The notes beneath the pieces were generated by a model. It was given only the letters and a program-made list of their open reading frames with translations, ran no database searches and was not told the origin of the DNA. Positions 9,548 through 21,760 of a stretch of 64,000 bases of DNA are shown here, one piece after another. How positions within the stretch are numbered: the stretch's first letter is position 1; each line of letters opens with the position of its first letter. Origin of the DNA: Musa acuminata AAA Group (lineage: Eukaryota > Streptophyta > Magnoliopsida > Zingiberales > Musaceae); the NCBI RefSeq assembly GCF_036884655.1, contig NC_088345.1:18789501-18853500 (forward strand), in the 5' to 3' direction. Made by a program: the position numbers and the translations under genes.

Positions 9548-12500
9548 ATGTCTTTGTTCACTTCTTCTGATGTTTCAATTCCTGTAGGGACTCCCACTTC
9601 TTGTTCTTCTACAGGGCTTATCTCCATCAATGCTGCCACGCTGATCCCCTTTAAGTTATCAAAGGGTGGCAACTATGCATCCTGGCGAGCTCAATTTTTT
9701 AATCTTTAATTTGGATACGACTTGTTAGGTTACATTGATGGCTCCTTCAGTTGTCCTTCGGCCATACTCAACATCCCCAGAGATCCCAGTCTAGTACCCA
9801 ATCCAGCTCACAAACTGTGGCTACGTTAAGATCGTCTCATCCTCCAAGCTATTCAAGCGTCAGTTGCTGGATCCGTTGCTCCCTTGATATCTTCATGTGT
9901 GATAGCTACCGATACATGATCTAAACTGCAAACCACCATAGCAAATCATTCGCGTACTCGCAAGCTCAGTTTTCTATCCAAGCTTATGGTGACAAAACAA
10001 GAGGGAAGTACTATCTTTGATTATCTACAATATATCAAGGTTATCATCGATGACTTGGCTTTGATAGGTCATTCCCTATGTGACGAAGAGGTTGTCATTC
10101 ATACCCTCAATGGTCTCGACACCGACTACAAGGAATTGGCTGCTGCAATTCGGGCACGCGATTCGCCAGTCTCTTTTGAAGATCTCTATGATAAGCTGAC
10201 TGACTATGAGATGTACTTGAAGCGTGCGGACAAACTGCCTGGATCGATTGTCATAGCTCAAGTCAATCACAAGTCTAAACGGAAGAGCACTCGGTACTCG
10301 CCGAACATCACCCAAGATTTGGCTAATGCGCCTCTTAATTCTGTGAGTTCCATGCAACACCCCTCCTATCCTCCTAGTCATCACTTCTCGCAAAGTGGCA
10401 ACTCTAGCCATCATTCGTCTTAGCATCCTGCCCTACCGAGCCATCAAAGACGGGTCGTTTGCCAACTGTGTGACAAAGTCGGCCACTCCGCTAAAGTTTG
10501 TCGGTCTCGTCCCCGTCTCCCTGCTCCATCACACTGGCCTCAGACAAATCTCCTGACTACTCCGACACCTAGCCAGTCCAACTAGATTGTCGACTCTGGT
10601 GCCTCTCATCACATCACCGCTGATCTTCAGAATTTGTCTCTTCACAATCCCTATGGCGGCGATGAAGATATCATCATCGGTAATGGTAAAGGACTTCCTA
10701 TAACTCATACTAGTTCCACAATGCTTAATTCTGACTCTACTACATTTATCCTCGATGATATTTTATGTGTTCCTCATATTAAACGCAACCTCATTTCTGT
10801 TTCTCAATTTTGCAAACATAACAATACTTCCATTGAATTCTTTCTTGATTCATTTCTTGTTAAGGACTTGAGCACGGGGGCATCATTGGTCCAAGGCCCA
10901 AATAAAGACAACATCTACGAATGACCGTCAACCTCTCAAATAACCCAGCCCACTGTTCATTCTTCTGTTGCGGCTCTAGTTGATGTGTGGCATCATCGGC
11001 TTGGTCATCCCTCGTCCTTTATTTAGCAAAAATTATTTTCTCGTCACTCTCTTCCTCTTTTTAAGTCCACTAATTCTATGATGCATTGTGATGCATGTCT
11101 TAGTAATAAGAGTCATCGGTAGCCTTTTGGCTCATCTTCCATTTCCTCCTCTAAACCTTTTGAAATTATATATACTAATGTTTGGGGTCCTGCTCTAATC
11201 TTATCTTTTGATAAGTTCTGATTTTATGTTATTTTTGTAGATCACTTTTCTAAGTACACATGGATATATCCTCTTTCCCATAAATTTGATGTTTCTCACA
11301 TTTTTTCCACTTTCCAGAAGTTGGTCGAAAACTATTTTCAGTCTACCATTAAAACAGTCTACTCTGATGGTGGCGGTGAATATCAAGCCCTGGCAACCCA
11401 TCTCTCAGCCTATGGCATTCAACACCTCAAGTCTCCCCCACATACTCCTCAACTAGTTGGTTCTGCCGAACGCAAACATCGGTATAGTAGAAACTAGACT
11501 CATACTTCTACATCAGGCTTCCATGCCTTCAACTTTTTGGACAGCAGCCTTTCAAACTGTTGTCTACCTTATTAATCGAATGCCTACACCGGTCCTACAA
11601 TACCAGTCCCCCTTTGACACACTATTTCACAAACCCCCTAACCTTCGTAAACTTCGAGTGTTCGGTTGTTTATGTTATCCTTGTTTACGTCCCTATGCCT
11701 CTCATAAGTTAACATCCCGATCTACTCCTTGCGTCTTTATTGGTTACTCACTTGAACATAATGCTTTCCGCTGCTATAATATCCACACTCACAAAATCTT
11801 TATATCACGTCACGTTGTCTTTGTTGAGTCTAACTTTCCTTTCCAAACCCTTCCATATCTTGCCATACGGACCACTTCACTATCTCACTAGAGTATACCT
11901 TCAGACCAATCGGACGAGCCTCCCATGCCTTCGTATACTTCCTCCCCTCCTGATCCGTACTATATCACTCCAGTTCAACACTTGCCCCTTTCCTCTGTTC
12001 CTACTCCACTCCACTCTTCCCCAATTGATGGGGCAATATGTTCCGAAACACAATCATCCTCTTTACCTCCTTCTCGCCCAAGTGCCCCTAACATGTCTCC
12101 ACTTGACCCGGCTTGTACCACAGATCCTCACCCAACATCACCTCCCAATCCTATAGTCTCCAATCATCCTATGATCACTCGCTCTAAGAATGGTATTTTT
12201 AAACCTCGTCAGGTACTTAACCTACAAGTTATCATGAATTCCTCATCCCCCAATGTTGAACCCACCATCTTCACTCAAGCCCAAAAATCTCCGCATTGGC
12301 GTACTGCCATGAGTGAGGAATATAATGCCTTCCTCCATAATTCAATGTGGGATCTTATTCCTTTCCATCCTTCACAAAACATCATCGGGTGTAAGTGGGT
12401 CTTTAGAATTAAGCGGAACCCAGATGGCTTTGTTGCTCAATATAAGGCACGCTTGGTCGCCAAAGGGTTTCATCAACGACCTGGAGTTGATTTCACTGAG

Positions 12501-13796
12501 ACGTTTAGTCCTGTTGTTAAACCTACTACAATCCGGCTTATCTTGAGTCTGGCTACCACTAAAGGCTGGCAATTATGATAATTAGATGTTAATAATGTAT
12601 TTCTACAGGGATCTCTAATCAAAGATGTTTTTATGCAACAACCTCCCGGTTTTACTCATCCTCAGTATCCACAGCAAGTTTGCAAACTTCGAAAAGTCAT
12701 TTATGGACTTCGTCAGGCTCCAAGAGCTTGGTACACTGAACTTAGCTCATTTTTTACTTCTGTCGACTTTCTTAACTCCAAATCTGATACTTTGTTATTT
12801 CTGTGACATCATCATGGAAACACAATGTATATTCTAGTATATGTGGATGATATTATTGTTACAGGCAACAATCTCATCAGAATCCAAGCGTTCATCAAAC
12901 AACTGGCAGCTCGATTCTCGCTTAAGGATCTCGGACCCTTGAGCTACTTTCTAGGCGTCGAAGCTACCTTCACATCTTCCGGTCTCCTTTTATCACAATG
13001 CAAGTACATTTGAGATTTGTTATTAAAGACAAACATGCAGGATGCAAATGCAGTTACAACCCCCATCTCTACTAGTGGTTCTCTCAAATTATTGGATGTA
13101 AGTCCTGCTACAGAACCCACTCAATACCGCCAAGTTATTAGCTCCTTACAATACTTAGCTCTTACACGTCTAGACACCTCATTTGCTGTCAACAAATTAT
13201 CACAGTTTATGCAGCAACCATCTACTCTACACTGGTCTACGGTTAAGAGACTTCTGCGATATCTTAAAGGGACCCTAAATCATGGACTCTTTTTTCGTAA
13301 ACACTCTCCACTTCATCTTCATGCCTTTGCCGATGCTGATTGGGCAGGTAACCTTGATGATAAAACATCCACATCGGGGTATATTATCTTCCTTGGTGCT
13401 CATCCAATCAGTTGGAGTTCTAAAAAGCAAAAGACAGTGGCCCGGCCTACAACTGAAGCTGAATACCGTGCCATTGCCGGTACCACTACATAACTCAATT
13501 GGATCGCGAATCTACTCCAGGAACTCAACATCGATTCCACCCCTACAATATATTGTGATAATATTGGAGCTACCTATCTGTGCGCTAATCCAGTATTTCA
13601 CTCCCGCATGAAACATATTGCTATCGACTTCCACTTTGTACGCGATCAAGTTGTCCGCCGTCAACTTCGTGTTTCTCATGTTCTTACGGTTGATCAATTG
13701 GTCGACTCATTCACGAAGCCTTTAGCTCGTAAACTTTTTGCATTACATCAGTCCAAGATTGGCCTCCTTGATAGGAGCACCATCTTGCACAGATGA
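9548..13796 (+). pseudogene. Copia gag-pol polyprotein, many stops and shifts
   Basis: The order is gag, protease, integrase, reverse transcriptase, RNase H, as in Copia elements. The ATG at 9548 opens gag. A zinc knuckle CQLCDKVGHSAKVC is encoded near 10456-10500 and the protease motif DSGASHH near 10590-10615. Integrase shows WHHRLGHPS near 10990 and YSDGGGEY near 11360. A well-preserved integrase C-terminal part, 11457-11891, includes STFWTAAFQTVVYLINRMP. Reverse transcriptase has WVFRIKRNPDG and ARLVAKGFHQ (about 12394-12478) and [10 protein letters not shown] (12839-12870). RNase H has ADADWAGNLDDKTSTSGY and TEAEYRAIAG (about 13330-13480). The frame ends FTKPLARKLF...LHR at 13796. In-frame stops occur in every domain, so this copy cannot encode a working polyprotein. 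Confidence 0.9.
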
Positions 13797-13956
13797 GATT
13801 TCCCTAATTGTTTGAGGAAATCTCTCTACTCTGTTGAGGGAAATCCTCTAACCTGTTGAGAAAAATTCTCCCTTGTAATCTGTATAAAAGGAAGGAGGAT
13901 ATGTTAATAACAATCAAATTCTTGTACAACTTGTTTATCTATTTATTTTCTAACAA
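13797..13956 (+). repeat. Possible short 3' LTR of the Copia copy
   Basis: After the pol stop come three related phrases (TTGTTTGAGGAAATCTC, CTGTTGAGGGAAATCC, CTGTTGAGAAAAATTC), then TATAAAAGG, then TTTCTAACA. A TG start (13831 or earlier), a TATA-like box and a CA end fit a short LTR. With no partner copy in the window the boundaries are a guess. Confidence 0.4.
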
Positions 13957-15829
13957 ATATACATCATTTAGCATCGACGCTTTTGCCCGAAAGAGTTTAA
14001 TGAAGCCCAGAAAGCCATGCTTTCCGACTTAGCAGCTACTTTCTACGCTTTTAAATTCTTACACATCCATCTTTACAAACTCTAAAATAACAAAAAAATT
14101 ACGGAGTCCTATCGAACTCAATGCTATCGTTTGCTTCCCAAATATCTTCTTTTTTTTTTCTTTTTCTTCCTCACTTTCTCTTCTTCCTTTTTAATTTTTT
14201 TTTCTCATTAAAATATCGATACACGTATTATATTAGTACTAATTGATATGTATCGATTCAAAAGATTATTAAGATAGTTCTCGTACTAAAAACATACGAC
14301 AAACCTTAATTTCAATCATAGTTATTAAAATCAACTTGTAAAACGATCCGATCAAGCTCTTGGGCTAGAATGGGAGGGTCAACTGCTATGTTTAATTTTA
14401 ATTTTTTTTAAAAAAAATATTACATAATATAAATTTTACATAACAAAATCTAAAAATATTAAAAAAAATTATATAAAAATAATATCAACCATCATTATAA
14501 ACATAAACGCTAGTAATAATATCAACCGACCAATATTTCTCGGATTCCTGTGCGTTTGCGTTCACGTGAGGCAATGGGTCATAAGACTGTCATGTTGTGT
14601 CCCCGAGACCAAATAAAACAAAACAGCGTCACAAGGCCCTGCCAATTGCATGATGCTCCACTTGGTCACAGATCTCATAGCTGCTCGACCTTCTTATCCC
14701 CAAGTGACCTAATACGAACCTACCGGTTCCAAAACTACACACGATCGATCGGAGGATAAGACATCCATCCCATTAACATACATACAAAGCACATGAATGA
14801 CAATCACTGCTTAATATTATTATGATTGTGATGAATCAATCTATTACCCTATCTTCAACGTTTGCGCGGTCCGTCGAATCATCACTCCGACAATCAACGA
14901 TCCATCATGAATGAATAGGGAGGGTCCACAATCCGAAACAAGTATATCGTCTTCCTATTTTACTTTGTATCAAGTATAACATGAAGAAGAGACAGACGAT
15001 CTGAAAGAAAAGATGCCCCTCCATAAACCGTCGACACCTCGATCACATATCGACGGCATCCTTGTCACTCGATTAACTCAGTTGTCCTTTTGATAGAAAA
15101 TATGCAACAAGAATACTATACTTCGCTCCCGACCGTCGGATAGGATGTGCACGTTCTACATTCGACGTTTCATATTCTAAGCCCGTTCTCATTGTTCGTC
15201 TCTTGGCTTGAAAGGAACGCAAAGAGCTGCTGCGAGAACAAAGACAGAGCAGTAGCTGAGGCCCTGCCTGGGAACCGCAAGGAGGAGGCGAGTTGACCAA
15301 TCAAAACCCGGTGAGTCTCTTACTCTTTCAGTCACTTCCCCTTCCCACGACCATTTCTCCTCCGCTTTGAGTTCCACTCGGGGAGCTTTCGACATCGTAT
15401 ACACAAAAAATGTAAATAGGAGTGCTTTATTCTTCTTCCCTGTCATTCTTAATGTTGTTGTCTCGGGTCAGAGATCTTTAAAGGCGTTCGACGAGTAGTG
15501 TGTAGACTGGATTCCTTCTGCAAGTGATCACCTTTTGACTCGGTGTTTCAAGCAGCTGCTATCTGCACTGAGAAAAATGGAGCAGAGGTAAAGGGAAAAG
15601 CAGCAGTTCCGAATCCTTGCCTCAATTTCTACGTTTGGTGCTCGTCGAGAATGAGTACCTGATTAAGTGTAAAGGGACTTCCGCGGCTGTCGTTCCTCTC
15701 CGTTGTTGTTCTAAACCCTCCCGTTTGGGGTTAGCAAAAGAATGTAGTGAAGAAGAAGAAGAAGACTAACACGGTCACATGCACATGATTCTCTCACAAT
15801 GATGTCTCTGTGTTCTTCTGATTTTGCAG
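13957..15829. other. Intergenic spacer and upstream/5' UTR region of the ICR gene
   Basis: 13957-14520 is AT-rich with no coding signal. 14520-15200 has only short ORFs. From about 15200 the sequence is more GC-rich and leads to an acceptor at 15829, so it should contain the promoter and one or more 5' UTR exons of the ICR gene. I cannot place the transcription start. The minus-strand ORFs at 15073-15446 resemble no known protein. Confidence 0.5.
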
Positions 15830-15867
15830 GGTAGGCCTGTCAGAACATACAACCGAGAGTTACCAAC
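15830..15867 (+). other. 5' UTR part of the first coding exon of the ICR gene
   Basis: The acceptor TGATTTTGCAG ends at 15829, so a leader exon lies upstream. The 38 nt before the ATG contain no other ATG, which supports the chosen start. Confidence 0.6.
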
Positions 15868-18800
15868 ATGCAGATACCCAAAACAAGGTATAACACTGAC
15901 TTGGTGTGCGATTTATTCAATTAATTATGTCTTCTGGGGATCCAAGAAACTTGTATCAGAACGAAGAGGAACCAAAAGGCACACTGCAGTTGACATCCTA
16001 ACCATGTGATTCTGATTCTACTCGGATTCTTGTCGTGGTAACATTTCAGCTCCCGTGACGGCCCATGTGTTAGGAAAATCCACTTTAGACACTTGTTCAT
16101 TTACCATTTCATGGCTTCCTCTAATCTTGTTTGATTTTTCTGTGACTTCCTTCATGTTTGTCTTCTTTCTTCCGAGCTGTAGGCTGTAGGCCCTCTCTGT
16201 CAGTGAAGGCTTCTTCCCTGTGCTTCGTTTCATTGCATCTGGTGCTATTGGATTTTGGTTTTAACTTCTTTTTCCTGTTCATTTATTTGAGCCGGAAGGC
16301 CTGCAAACAAAGTTGCCATGCTGAGGGATTGGTTTGTCCTAAAATAAGACAAGCATTGTCTGATATATCATTACCAAGCTGTCTATGGTAATTGAACCAA
16401 CAACTGGTTTATCTAGTAATACATCTCTCGGATGCAGAGTGAGAAACGTTCTCTGAAAATTTTACCTAGTTCCTTTTTGTGATGGCAACTCTTCAAGGTC
16501 AGCTAGAGATCTGTCAGATGAGTTGAGGAATAGAGTGGTTCAGTCAATTTTTTTTCTATTTGATTTGGAACTTAAATCATAGCAATCTATGTTCGTTGCT
16601 ATCCTCTTTTGTCTGTGAACTTTTTCACTTCAAGCAGGAATGGATCATCAGAAGTTCCAGGCAAGAATTCTATGCTGATGCTTAAATCGAAATGTCCCGC
16701 AAAGGTGACTGGATCGGAATTGAATACTTCTTCTTCTACAAATTCATCCAAACTTGTCGCTGATAGAAGTCCCAAGATCGAATGCCGCACAGCTAAAACC
16801 ATGGAGACTGAGGTACTCAATCTAGCCATTACATTGTAGAGATACGCAAGACACCATGCTATGTCTACAATCTTGATCACCGAGAGCTGCTCTCTTAGAA
16901 GAAGAGACATTACAACGTAGGCCGCCTTAAAAGTTAGTTAAAACCATGCTATTTTGGCAAGCTTAGCTTAAAATAATTCAAGAAAAAAGGAAAGATAAGT
17001 AATGCTGCGGTTGTTTTATGCTCAAGTCTGACAAGTGAAAAGGCACAGATAGATAGTTTCTCTCAGAAAAGACTGAGAATATAGGAAAAGAAAAAAAGAT
17101 CTCGAATTTAGTTATCTTGGTTGAAATATCATACAAAGAAATCCATGCGCATCAATATTGGATTACAGATGAAGAAATTTGAAGTGGGTGGGGCATCTGG
17201 TTGACTGAACAATCCTCAAGTTTAGAATATTAGCAATATACTTGCATGCTTCCTCTCATTCCTGTTAGGACATGTAATTTAAATTTAATTAGAAGATAGA
17301 GTTGAGTTTATCTAGAGAAGGATCAGAATAATTTCCTTTGAGGTTTTGCTGTCATATATACCTAGTCGCTGTTTTGTCCAACTAATAAAGTTTCTTCCTT
17401 TTAGTTTCTCCTTCCATCTCGACTCTCTTCTCAAGTTTTATTTTATATGATCTGAGATTAGAAAATCTAACAATTTCAGCCCAAGTGTGCTCATACTGAT
17501 CTTTGACAGACTCTGTGTTTATGCCATGCCTTTCTTCATAAGCTAAGCCTTCTGCATATCAAGTAAATTCAGCAGTTTATGTGATTCTTAGATGGTACTA
17601 TTAAGTGCGTAAGGAAGTTCAGTAACCAGTTCAATGCAACTATGCTTTCCTCTTTTAAGTGATCTTTCGACGTCAATTCCATACTAGAATAGGTGGATAT
17701 TACCAATTGATAGCCTACTTCACTTCTGATCCAGAAGAGAGGCTCAAGCAGGGTCACCGAGTTGGAATGTCAGATCGCTCAGCTCCAGGACGATCTGAAG
17801 AAGACAAGGGATCAGCTGAATTGTACCGAGTCATGGAAGAGACGAGCCCAGCAGGAATCAGAGGAGGCCAAGAAACAGCTTTTAGTCGTGGCTCTAAAGC
17901 TCGAAGATTCCAAAAGCCAGATGATGGAGCTATCAGCAGCAGAAGAGTCACGGATTCAAGAATTAAGAAAGATTTCTCAGGAACGTGATCGAGCATGGCA
18001 GTCTGAGCTGGAAGCCATCCAGAACCAGCACTCCATTGATACTGCAGCACTGGCATCTGCCATGAACGAGATACGAAGGCTGAGGCTTCAGCTCGAGATG
18101 GTCCTTCGATCCGAGGCTGCACTTACAAAGAAGTCTGAAGTTGAACACGTAGAGATGCAGTCTTCAAAAAGAGATCTCGCGGAGGTGTCATTCTCCATTG
18201 AAAACCTAAAACTTCAGCTCATAAGTAGTGAAAAAGCTGAAGCTGAAGCAAAATCCACGCTTGCTGAGACAAGGAAACAACTGGAAGTTGCACAGAGTAC
18301 AATTGAAGCTCTCCTTACTGATGGGTCAAAACTCATGGAATCTTTCAGTATCGTAGCTACCGAACTAAAAGAATCCAGATCACGAGTCAAGTCACTTGAA
18401 GAAACTGTGAAGAGACTGCAGGAAGAGCGGTTCACTGCTCATCTCCAAGACTTAGCTGGTTTTGGCAATCCAAAAAAGATCTGCTTCGGTTCTTTAGACT
18501 CTGAAGTGGAACAGTTGATGTCAGCACTGGAAGATGCTTGGATCAAGAATCAGCAAGAGCAGATCGAGAGAACAGTAAAGATCCAGTGCACTCGTGAAAT
18601 GATGGAGAAAATGAGTACTGACTCCAGACTAAGAGAATCTGAACTAGAATTGCGACTAATTGATACTGAATCAGAGGTTACTGTGCTCAAGTCCAATCTG
18701 TTTGACAAGGAAGAGGAGCTACAGAGAATCTCAGATATGAACAAGAAGCTGCTTGCAGACAGCGAGGAAGCACGAGAAAATCAAATTGAATCCGAACTTG

Positions 18801-19354
18801 GTTTAAAGCTAACAAAATCAATTGCTGATGCTAAGGATTTAAAGTCTAAACTAACAAATTTGGTGATAGATCTACAGAGACTATCTGAAGAGAACGAGCA
18901 ACTAAAATCCGAGCTGAGGAGGACTGAAACAGAGAACCATAAAGCTTGTGAAGAAGCAATAGCCGAGATGAAGTCAGCTAAGGCTGCGGAGGAGGAGGCA
19001 CTGATGAAGCTAGGATCCATTTCCGACAAAGCTGAGAAGTACAACCGAAGGGCTACAAGGGTGGCTGAAGAGCTGGAGGCAGTTCAAGCAGTGAAGTCTG
19101 AAATGGAAGCTGAGCTGAGGAAGCTCAAGGTGCAAGCGGAACAGTGGAGGAAGGCAGCTGAAACTGCCATTATGATGCTTACGGCTGACAACAATGGGAA
19201 ATTTTCCGGAGCTGTGGATTCCGAGCGCAAATCTGCTGAAGGGAAGTTGATGAGCTTACGCTTCTCCGATGACATTGGTGAGGAATCCTCGAGGAAGAAG
19301 AAAAACTATGTCCTTAGAAGAATCAGAGGGATGTGGAACAAGGAGCAGAAGTAA
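15868..19354 (+). CDS. Interactor of constitutive active ROPs (ICR/RIP family), three coding exons
   Basis: Exons are 15868-15887, 16638-16812 and 17735-19354, with AG|GTATAA and GAG|GTACTC donors, TTCAAGCAG and GATCCAG acceptors, and matching phases, giving 604 aa. The start MQIPKTR matches the ICR opening MQTPKTR, and the GSSEVP motif follows. Exon 3 opens KRGSSRVTELE, then a long coiled coil fills residues of roughly 70-545, including SWKRRAQQE. The family's QWRKAAE motif is at 535-541, and the tail is basic (RKKKNYVLRRIRGMW). ICR proteins are plant scaffolds that bind GTP-loaded ROP GTPases through this C-terminal region and link them to membrane traffic or microtubules. The length fits the longer ICR2/3-type members rather than ICR1. 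No break is seen; the gene looks intact. The first coding exon has only 20 nt. Confidence 0.92.
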
Positions 19355-19420
19355 TAGTCAATTTGCATCTGCAGTTTGTAATGTTAATCGAATACCTTGG
19401 CTTCTGTTTAATATTGAAAC

Positions 19421-19430
19421 AATAAATAAA
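19421..19430 (+). terminator. Poly(A) signal of the ICR gene
   Basis: AATAAATAAA occurs 67 bp after the stop codon, a suitable near-upstream polyadenylation element. Confidence 0.55.
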
Positions 19431-20601
19431 CATTTGTGTTTCCGGAGCTGAGATTTCTTGAACTGCGAATTCATTCTTTCTAGTGATAGGAACACAGGAG
19501 CTTTACAGCTATTGATCTCATCGTTCTACTTTGCTAGTTTTCTGAATCAGGATTTAGGAGAACATGCTTCTTTTGTGGACTACACACATACACACGAGAT
19601 TTTGTTCAACAAGCTTGGAAGTGATACTAGAACAAAGAGCAAAATTTCAAAAAGGAGAAGAACAAGTGCCTGAGAACAGCAGTCGTTTTTATCTTTCTTC
19701 CTCTTCTTTTTTTCTTTTTTACCAATTAAAGCCTCTCACATCTCTCTTTCCTTTCATAACCTTGACAAACAAAAGCTTTCAAGAAAAATATTCTAAGAGT
19801 GACACATTCTCTATCTGTCTTCCTCTCCCACGTTTGAGAACACATTTGCATTTTTAATATGCGGTTGAAGAAAAAAAATTAAATAAATATGTAATTATGA
19901 AATTTTTGAAGTGTTTAATAAACAATATATAAAAACTACATCTTAAATATACATTGATATAAGTGTTCTCTTGTGAAATTATATTTCAAAAGTTATTGAA
20001 TATTTTGTGATAAATTTGCCCTTCTAATAACTTTAATATTTATTCAAAAATAAATACATATTTTTATTTAAGTAAATAAGCAAATAAAATAAATAAATAT
20101 GTAATCTCATAAAAGATTTCATGTGGCCCGAATATATGATAAAAAAGTATAATAATATAAATAGATATAAGATAACTTTTAAAAATACATAAATAAAATA
20201 TCACCTTATAGAAAATATAAATTATGTTGGTTTTTTCACTAAATCATTTTGATAATCTTATAATTTTAGATAATGTAATAGGGTATTTTTAGAATTTAAA
20301 AGATTATATTAATATCCCACAAATGTTGATATGTAAATGCTATCCTTAGTTAACAGAAGAAGAAGATTAAAGAAAAAAAAAAACAGGAACCCTTCAACAA
20401 TCAATCAATCGTCAATCGTCACATCAGCATCTGTGGAAAAAAAAAAAGATTAAGGTAATTATTTAATATTACGAAATATCTCCTCATGTGGCCAGCAACC
20501 ATTGGTCTAACCTTTCATATTCTCAAACCTAAATTTAATTTAGGTATCACATCGAGAGATCATATCCATCTCCAACACAAGTAGGATCCATTTTGGGCAT
20601 G
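19431..20601. other. AT-rich intergenic spacer
   Basis: Homopolymer-rich, low-complexity sequence. The ORFs at 19458-19857 show no recognisable domain and lie just after the ICR poly(A) signal. I see no gene, RNA or element boundary here. Confidence 0.6.
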
Positions 20602-20606
20602 GAAAG

Positions 20607-21129
20607 TGTTAGTGAACAAATGTGTGGCTGGAGAGTCAACACGGCTAGGTCCACGAGCTGATGTCAGGAGATTTCTGCAGGTTGATTTGGATGATGAGGT
20701 ACTCGAGCTCTCGGGAAGGAGTGCTGGTTGGAGTTGGTCGGGGTCGGGACTGATTGGCGACTCCTTGGTGCCGGGCGAGTCGCGCTCCCGTGCTAAGTCC
20801 CTCACAGTCGATGGGTAGTAGCCCTCCTGTAAAATGGCCACCGTCGGGTGGTACCCGGTCGTGGCGCCTCCGATGAGTAAGTCCGTAGTCTCCCTCTTTT
20901 TTTAGAGGCCGGGATAGAGGTCTTTATACTACCATGAGAGGATCGGTCGTACGTGGATTGGCATGGTGGACATAGCACAACATCAGTACGGATTCTGGAT
21001 CAGTGTGTGGGGCGTTGTTGTCCCGGGATTGTTGGAACCAGGCATGTCGAACAGTCTTGGGGGTACGAGTTCTGACATAGCGTGTGGCATCAGCTATAAC
21101 GTGTCTTGGGGGCAAAACATGGCTTATCA
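20607..21129 (-). repeat. 3' LTR of the Gypsy element
   Basis: 523 bp with TG...CA ends. It differs from the partner by scattered transitions and a short extra stretch near 20640-20660. A C-run follows at 21146-21156. Confidence 0.88.
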
Positions 21130-21760
21130 CTTCCACCGAAACATCCCCCCCCCCCCGACATGGCGCGCCGTGGGGTCCTGGAAGGGCCGAGAGGCGTGCC
21201 GGGGTCGGAGTGGTGTGACTGCATCGGTTTGCTTGTGAATGGGATATGGATCGGCTCATTAAGGGGCGGCGCCCCGGGCCTCAGGAAGGATCGGCTCTGC
21301 TGATCGGGCAGCTGGGGCTAGACAAGGCAAGACCAAAGTGTCGTAGGTTAGATAACTGGTTTGGCGCGGCTCGGAGTTACGACCGCCGAGTTGCGAGCTG
21401 GAGTGACTCGGTTAGAGATCTGACGAGCCGCGAGCGGGAGATCGATGTGGAGTGACTTGGACGATGGACTAGGCCGGCGAGATGTGGCTCGCACGTTGGA
21501 CTAGCTGAGAGGCGACTGGCCGCGAAGCATGACTCGGGCATTGGATTGGCCGAAATGCGGCTCGGGCATTAGACTGGCTAAGAGGCGTGCTCGGAGTTGG
21601 CACCGGCGAGTCGTAAATCGTGGGACGTGATATGGCGATTTGGCGGAGGACCGGTGAGTCGCGAATCGAGGATTGAGCTGGAGCAACTCGGTTTAGAGGC
21701 TGCGCCTACGAGCCGAGTGATTATACTCAGGCTTAGGGTTTGGGGCTGACAGGTCACAAG
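21130..21760. other. Gypsy interior between the 3' LTR and the array
   Basis: GC-rich sequence with irregular CGAGTCGC-like phrases that look like diverged outliers of the array. No coding domain was recognised. Confidence 0.5.

Larger units (their letters stand above)
8641..13956 (+). mobile_element. Decayed Copia retrotransposon, no 5' LTR visible
   Basis: A plus-strand Copia gag-pol reading (9548-13796) is preceded by about 900 bp of GC-rich leader with repeated TCTTCCTC and GCAGCAG phrases, and followed by a short LTR-like tail. The left side abuts the TR-GAG-like LTR exactly at 8640/8641. The TR-GAG element probably inserted into this older copy, leaving its 5' end outside the window (inference). 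No second LTR was found here. Confidence 0.75.

Noticed and set aside
15073..15446. Minus-strand ORFs upstream of the ICR gene
   Set aside because: They overlap the likely promoter/5' UTR of the plus-strand gene and show no domain.
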